Shown here piece by piece: positions 50,251 to 51,150 of a DNA stretch of 51,150 nt. The notes beneath the pieces were generated by a model that was not told the origin of the DNA, did not search any database, and worked only from the letters and a program-made list of their open reading frames with translations. Source of the stretch: Actinomycetes bacterium (GTDB taxonomy: Bacteria; Actinomycetota; Acidimicrobiia; Acidimicrobiales; RAAP-2); NCBI GenBank assembly GCA_021791615.1, contig JAJYWG010000539.1, forward strand, positions 1 to 51,150, read 5' to 3'. The position numbers were made by a program, and so were the translations under genes. The stretch's first letter is position 1; each line of letters starts with the position of its first letter.

Positions 50251-51150
50251 TGTCCGCGTTGTCCTCGTGCTCACAGGCCCGGCACCGGAACACCGCTTGG
50301 CTCTCACGGTTCTCCGGTGCGCTATGCCCGCAGGCGGCGCAACGCTGAGACGTGTGCTTGGGATCGACTGCCACCACGACAACACCGCAGGTGGCGGCCT
50401 TGTCCTCTAAGCGACGGCGGAACATCGACCAGCCCTGCGCGCTGATCGAGCGGTTCAGTCCCCGCTTCTGGGCGACGTTCGTGCCCGGTTGGTCGATAGT
50501 GCCCCTGGCGGAACGGACCATGTTCTTCACCGCCAGGTCCTCGACGCAGACCACGTCGTAGCGACGGACCATATCGGTGCTCGCCTTCTCGACGAAGTCC
50601 TTACGGCGGTCTGCCTCCCGGGCCTTCAGGCGAGCAACAGAGCGCTTCGTGCGCTCCCGCCGCCTGGAGCCCTTCTTCTGGCGGGCAAGGCGTCGTTGCA
50701 GGCGCCGGAGCCGCTGCGCCTCACCGGGGCGGAGTCCCCCAACGTGGGACTGCTCGCCCGCAGAAGTCGTGATCGTGGCCACCACCCCGAGGTCGACCCC
50801 GACCGCATGGCCCGTCGGTTCACGCTCGACGGTCGGCTGAAGAGCCGCGAAGCTCACATGCCATCTGCCGGCCCGGTCCTGGGTGACCCGGGCCATCCCG
50901 TAGGTGGCAGGCAGCGGCCTCGACAGCGCGAACCTGACCGGGCCGCACTTCGGCACGTGGATCGTCGCCCAGCGACGGTTCAGTTTCACGACAGACACGT
51001 CGCGGACACAGAACCCCTCGTCCACGCCCCGACGACGCCACCTCGGCCGGCGATGGCTACCGGCCCAGAAGTTCTTCAACGCCTGGTCGAAGTCGCGTAG
51101 CGCCTGCTGCTGGACCGACGACGAACCATCAGCGAGCCAGGAGTCCTTGC
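50141..51150 (-). CDS. tnpB: TnpB (IS200/IS605 OrfB-type RNA-guided nuclease), partial
   Basis: About 336 residues are visible; the N-terminus lies beyond the right edge, since the frame is open (KDSWLADGSS...) to the last base. The RuvC-type catalytic residues are present: Asp in HAVGVDLGVVATI, Glu in VVCVEDLAVKNM, and the third Asp in DNADINAAKNIL. The zinc finger has CAACGHS and CRACEHE. TTG 51079 is only an internal start, because homology continues upstream. TnpB cuts DNA with an omega-RNA guide and helps the element persist. The protein looks intact as far as visible. Confidence 0.93.
   Translation of the reverse strand, partial: KDSWLADGSSSVQQQALRDFDQALKNFWAGSHRRPRWRRRGVDEGFCVRDVSVVKLNRRWATIHVPKCGPVRFALSRPLPATYGMARVTQDRAGRWHVSFAALQPTVEREPTGHAVGVDLGVVATITTSAGEQSHVGGLRPGEAQRLRRLQRRLARQKKGSRRRERTKRSVARLKAREADRRKDFVEKASTDMVRRYDVVCVEDLAVKNMVRSARGTIDQPGTNVAQKRGLNRSISAQGWSMFRRRLEDKAATCGVVVVAVDPKHTSQRCAACGHSAPENRESQAVFRCRACEHEDNADINAAKNILAAGLAVAARGGTSQQGPGETRTTRWAPA

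Larger units (their letters stand above)
50098..51150 (-). mobile_element. IS200/IS605-type element, right end with tnpB, cut by the window edge
   Basis: The tnpB gene lies inside. Downstream of its stop is a perfect 8-bp hairpin, and the minus strand then reads GTCAA (50098-50102), matching the TCAA right-end cleavage motif of ISDra2-like elements. I place the right boundary at 50098. The left end lies beyond the window. No tnpA is visible. Confidence 0.6.

Overview
The window is about 66 % GC. It reads like an actinobacterial chromosome, most likely of the class Acidimicrobiia. Three observations support this: the penicillin-acylase-like exported protein ends in [14 protein letters not shown] repeats, which are common in that class; many start codons look leaderless, sitting 5-7 nt behind a TANNNT box; and several gene families are typically actinobacterial (fused LivHM permease, an MFS-LivF fusion, a Cgl0158-type barrel protein, COG4315 lipoproteins). 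No rRNA, tRNA or CRISPR array was found. The species-level assignment is inference.

Layout. 1-6.2 kb: a phospholipase C gene without its 5' end, an unknown protein, a class III CoA-transferase, a small membrane protein and a Gfo/Idh/MocA dehydrogenase. 6.2-12.2 kb: a PucR-type regulator, a large exported penicillin acylase homologue with an IPT domain and three 126-bp repeats, and a NagB-like deaminase. 12.2-14.4 kb: an alpha/beta hydrolase divergent from a TauD-type dioxygenase. 14.4-21.2 kb: a four-gene minus-strand operon for a branched-chain-amino-acid-type ABC transporter, with LivF fused to an MFS domain and LivH fused to LivM. 21.3-26.8 kb: a 3-hydroxyisobutyrate-dehydrogenase-like protein, then a catabolic block of three amidohydrolases and a carboxymuconolactone-decarboxylase-like protein. 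A MarR regulator sits at its divergent centre, with a palindrome over its own promoter.

26.9-32.9 kb: a tightly coupled minus-strand sugar operon (GH4 glycosidase, hydroxyacid dehydrogenase, DhnA/Cgl0158-type aldolase, FGGY kinase, LarA-like nickel enzyme; the last four overlap or nearly touch). It is divergent from a stray PurC-like protein. 34.4-40.7 kb: an SDR with all three catalytic residues substituted, the relic of a second SDR, and a regulatory cluster of an exported protein, two consecutive ECF-like sigma factors and a one-pass membrane protein with a predicted extracellular seven-bladed propeller. 41-47.4 kb: an FmdB zinc ribbon, an unknown protein, argS, a phosphate-symporter-like MFS protein and an L,D-transpeptidase. 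47.5-51.15 kb: a membrane protein, a decayed zone with a frame-broken exported protein and an Rhs/YD relic, a COG4315 lipoprotein, and an IS200/IS605-type element carrying tnpB that runs off the right edge. Its right-end hairpin and a probable omega-RNA are in the window.

Two patterns run through the window. Many genes carry short in-frame GC-rich tandem repeats (9, 12, 15, 18, 33 or 126 bp), often near an end of the protein. The large exported proteins use the threonine codon ACA unusually often.
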